64,000 nt of DNA from Viscum album (lineage: Eukaryota > Streptophyta > Magnoliopsida > Santalales > Viscaceae): contig OY728136.1 in NCBI GenBank assembly GCA_963277665.1, forward strand, positions 1,975,874,576-1,975,938,575, read 5' to 3'. The position numbers and the translations under genes are program-made. Of this stretch, positions 63,601 to 64,000 are shown piece after piece; within the stretch, counting starts at the first letter, position 1; every line of letters begins with the position of its first letter. The notes beneath the pieces were generated by a model. The model saw only the letters and a program-made list of their open reading frames with translations. It did no database searches and was not told the origin of the DNA.

Positions 63601-64000
63601 AGATAAAATTGGAATAGTTTTAGATCATGATGATACATCATCATAACAGTAGAAAAAAATATGATATTAAAAAAAACATAAATATTATTTTTACCATGTA
63701 GATATCATATACATGAAGCAACATACATTTAATATAAGAGAAAATAATAATGATTATTTGAATTATGTTTATTTCATTGTGAATGGAAATATAAAAGAAT
63801 ATATATTTAACGAAGAAAACATTATAATATGAAAACATATAAGATTTTATTTCTTAAAAAGATGTTTGACTTAAATAACACCATAATCTATTATTAACAA
63901 TATTTTTTTATGAATCCCAGTATTGTTGTGTGTTTTTTCTATAATGGAGCCACTATACTGGATATTGGTTTCACAAGGTCTAAGATCCCTATAGGAGTTA
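60642..64000. repeat. 3.3 kb direct repeat E, copy 2 (runs off the window)
   Basis: Colinear with 53,951-57,250. Starts TGTTATGGAAAATA where copy 1 reads AGTTATGGAAGA, so the original start was probably TG as in an LTR. The last bases match copy 1 to about 57,245, so the repeat ends at or beyond the window edge. Open frames at 61,215-61,412, 62,065-62,274 and 63,641-63,838 carry no motif. Confidence 0.65.

Noticed and set aside
1..64000. CRISPR arrays, bacterial operons, rRNA or tRNA genes, organelle DNA inserts
   Set aside because: No regularly spaced identical repeats, ribosome-binding-site plus gene trains, cloverleaf or rRNA signatures, or recognisable organelle genes were seen. The content is eukaryotic retroelement DNA.

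Overview
The window looks like nuclear DNA from a repeat-rich, very large eukaryotic genome, most likely a flowering plant. Base composition is strongly A+T (roughly three quarters by eye), CpG is scarce, there is no dense gene layout, and almost everything recognisable is a decayed LTR retrotransposon of a plant-type family (Ty3/gypsy and Ty1/copia). No intact protein-coding gene, rRNA, tRNA or CRISPR array was found. Nearly every short ATG-to-stop frame is chance or lies antisense to a dead retroelement. A few carry real but dead reverse transcriptase, RNase H or integrase remnants.

Layout: (1) 1-3.0 kb, the 3' end of a plus-strand Ty1/copia-type element: a decayed acid-rich reading frame, several polypurine tracts, and an LTR with a TATA box. 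(2) 3.0-7.4 kb, anonymous AT-rich DNA. (3) 7.4-7.7 kb, a minus-strand copia reverse transcriptase remnant. (4) 8.3-13.9 kb and 13.9-29.5 kb, two tandem, diverged copies of a minus-strand gypsy unit (integrase, reverse transcriptase, gag, with an LTR-like repeat at the left end). The second copy is split inside the reverse transcriptase by a 10.5 kb nested element at 17,290-27,808. (5) That nested element has about 4.4 and 4.0 kb LTR-like direct repeats around a 2.1 kb interior without recognisable coding, plus a primer binding site on the minus strand. It resembles a large non-autonomous LTR retrotransposon derivative (LARD). (6) 30.0-41 kb, two further copies of the LTR-like repeat bracket a minus-strand copia interior with integrase and reverse transcriptase remnants. 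(7) 41-45 kb, anonymous. (8) 44,980-53,577, a nearly full-length but dead minus-strand gypsy element with both LTRs, primer binding site, gag, reverse transcriptase, RNase H, integrase and a polypurine tract. (9) 53.95-57.25 kb and 60.64-64.0 kb, a 3.3 kb direct repeat of unknown class. Its intervening 3.4 kb holds an LTR-like edge and the only stretch with gene-like exon signals.

Nothing here forms a working pathway. The history that can be read is layered: gypsy insertion, tandem duplication, nested insertion of a LARD-like element into one copy, then long decay dominated by C-to-T and G-to-A change and small deletions. All family assignments come from reading translated motifs by eye. Boundaries carry an uncertainty of tens of bases unless stated.
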